A stretch of 24,702 nt of DNA from NCBI GenBank assembly GCA_945861915.1, contig CAMAWK010000013.1, positions 1 through 24,702 of the forward strand, written 5' to 3'. The stretch is from Flavobacterium psychrophilum (GTDB taxonomy: Bacteria > Bacteroidota > Bacteroidia > Flavobacteriales > Flavobacteriaceae). A program made the translations under genes and the position numbers. The notes beneath the pieces were generated by a model, which had not been told where the DNA came from, did not search any database, and saw nothing but the letters and a program-made list of their open reading frames with translations. Of the stretch, positions 23,689 to 24,702 are shown piece after piece. Numbering within the stretch: position 1 is the first letter of the stretch; each line of letters begins with the position of its first letter.

Positions 23689-24330
23689 TTATTCCTCTTC
23701 CTGATCGTCAAATTCCTCTTCTTCAAAATCAAATTCCACAGGCTCCAAAAGCATTTTATCAGCTAGGATTTCGATTCGTTCTGAATAGGCATCCGAGAAA
23801 ATAATACGTTGTGTTTTAGCAATACTATTTGAAATTCGCATGATTTTAGTTTCGTGGCGTAATTTCAAAATTGAATCTGTATCGTCAATAATAAACATTC
23901 GCAATCGATTCACATTAAACCCAGCAGTTGTGAACATATCACTTAATTTTGTTGGTGTTCCAATCAAAACATCAATGCCAGTAGAAATATAGTTTTTGTC
24001 ATAATCCATATCGCCTTTTTCGTGGACGCCATACACTTCAAGACCTGAATTTTTTCCGAATTTTTCAAAAAGCGCCACCATTTCCAGCACTTTGACTTTG
24101 TCCTCTACAAAAATCAAAGCACGTGGCGATTCTTCGACCGAACCTGCTAATTTTTGAATTACATTTAAGACTATTGTAGTCGATTTTCCACTGCCGTCAG
24201 GAGCAATTACAATACAATCGGCACCACTTTTAAATGCCGAAAATGTTTCTTCTTGCATTTCATTGGCTTCGGCTAACCCGTTTTCGACGAGAGCTTCTTG
24301 TAGATTTTCGTTTATTTTTTTTAATTTCAT
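23689..24330 (-). CDS. single-domain DEAD-box-helicase-like protein with degenerate motifs
   Basis: A 213-residue protein that covers only the first RecA-like domain of a DEAD-box RNA helicase. A Q-motif-like ANEMQEETF (about 22-30), Walker A as APDGSGKST (43-51), a motif Ib-like GTPTKL (124-129), a DEAD position reading DDTD (149-152), and SDA in place of SAT (180-182) are visible. The second RecA domain is absent and the chain ends in a strongly acidic tail (FDFEEEEFDDQEEE). ATP binding is plausible, but unwinding is not, since motifs IV-VI are missing and the DEAD box has changed. It may regulate or bind a full helicase. The N-terminus MKLKKINENLQEALVENGLA matches helicase starts, so it is not a chance truncation of the 5' end. 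Confidence 0.7.
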   Translation of the reverse strand: MKLKKINENLQEALVENGLAEANEMQEETFSAFKSGADCIVIAPDGSGKSTTIVLNVIQKLAGSVEESPRALIFVEDKVKVLEMVALFEKFGKNSGLEVYGVHEKGDMDYDKNYISTGIDVLIGTPTKLSDMFTTAGFNVNRLRMFIIDDTDSILKLRHETKIMRISNSIAKTQRIIFSDAYSERIEILADKMLLEPVEFDFEEEEFDDQEEE

Positions 24331-24435
24331 TTCTATATTTTAGACTTTAGATTTAGGATTTTAGATTTTAAACATAAAGAATCCAAAATATTAATTTCGT
24401 TTATTTCTAATTCCCTTACTTTTGGTTAAAGAGTT

Positions 24436-24702
24436 TTATTTACTAGCAAACAATCGCACATCGATTTCTGATATTTCGTTCCCGCCCAGAATAATCAGGC
24501 GTTCCACAACATTTCTTAGTTCACGAATATTACCCGTCCAATCATATTCTTGTAACAATTTGACAGCTTCTTTTGAGAATTTTTTAACTGCATTTCCTTG
24601 TTCTAAAGCGATTTTTTCGGCGAAATGAAGTATCAATAACGGAATATCATCTCTACGATCGTTTAACGAAGGTACTTTTATCAAAATAACCGCCAATCGA
24701 TG
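24436..24702 (-). CDS. sigma-54-dependent activator, C-terminal part
   Basis: The last 88 codons of a bacterial enhancer-binding protein whose start lies beyond the right edge (the frame is open to the edge). Upstream of the first possible start it reads HRLAVILIKVPSLNDRRDDI, the conserved NtrC-family pattern in the AAA+ domain. DDIPLLILHFAEKIA and YDWTGNIRELRNVVERLIIL follow, containing the arginine-rich sensor and the WPGNVREL-type block (WTGNIREL here). After that the protein stops within about 17 residues (GGNEISEIDVRLFASK), with no C-terminal HTH. The N-terminal receiver or other domain cannot be seen. Confidence 0.88.
   Translation of the reverse strand, partial: HRLAVILIKVPSLNDRRDDIPLLILHFAEKIALEQGNAVKKFSKEAVKLLQEYDWTGNIRELRNVVERLIILGGNEISEIDVRLFASK

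Noticed and set aside
23661..23732. Upstream extension of the DUF2007 gene
   Set aside because: The extra residues are lysine-rich low complexity and would overlap the end of the upstream gene.
24331..24435. Repeated TTTAGATTT-like bases before the helicase-like gene
   Set aside because: Short, AT-rich and irregular, with no clear structure or promoter match.

Overview
The window is an AT-rich chromosomal segment that looks like Flavobacteriaceae (Bacteroidota), probably Flavobacterium or a close relative. This rests on several signs: promoters of the Bacteroidota type (TAnnTTTG, in some cases with an upstream TTG), start codons without clear Shine-Dalgarno sequences, a DUF5606 gene beside def, a CPBP-family membrane protease, and protein sequences of flavobacterial character. 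No rRNA, tRNA, CRISPR array, integrase or transposase was seen. The window cuts a gene at each end: a heme A synthase (ctaA/COX15) on the left and a sigma-54-dependent activator on the right.

Region 1 (1-2222, minus strand) holds housekeeping genes: partial ctaA, cca (tRNA CCA addition) and tsaC (tRNA t6A modification). Region 2 (2449-10470) is a surface-glycan cluster with eight glycosyltransferases (GT32, GT2 x5, GT4, GT9) and one Kdo/WaaP-type lipopolysaccharide kinase. Two WaaE-like GT2 proteins, the GT9 heptosyltransferase and the kinase point to LPS core assembly. Its genes switch strand repeatedly, and three convergent pairs overlap at their stop codons. Its promoters share a CATTTGTAAA / TTTGTAAACGTTT element. 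The rightmost two glycosyltransferases are transcribed behind dapD (lysine and peptidoglycan precursor synthesis).

Region 3 (11394-14449, plus strand) holds a ParE/RelE-type toxin-antitoxin pair placed directly in front of ruvX, then def, a DUF5606 gene and mazG, with a short direct repeat at the end of mazG. Region 4 (14621-21007) holds a secreted GH16 glycanase, threonine aldolase, prfB with the classical programmed +1 frameshift, an lpxD acyltransferase and a methylcrotonyl-CoA-carboxylase-type beta subunit. A 20-bp perfect-arm palindrome lies between the last two. Region 5 (21054-24702, minus strand) holds menE, a CPBP membrane protease, an unreported-size 54-residue membrane protein, a DUF2007 protein, a single-domain helicase-like protein with degenerate motifs, and the end of a sigma-54 activator without a visible HTH domain.

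I did not find a clear new multi-gene system. The most unusual signals are the repeated promoter element of the glycan cluster, the operator-like palindrome of the toxin-antitoxin pair, the degenerate helicase-like protein, and the two dispersed-looking palindromic repeats.
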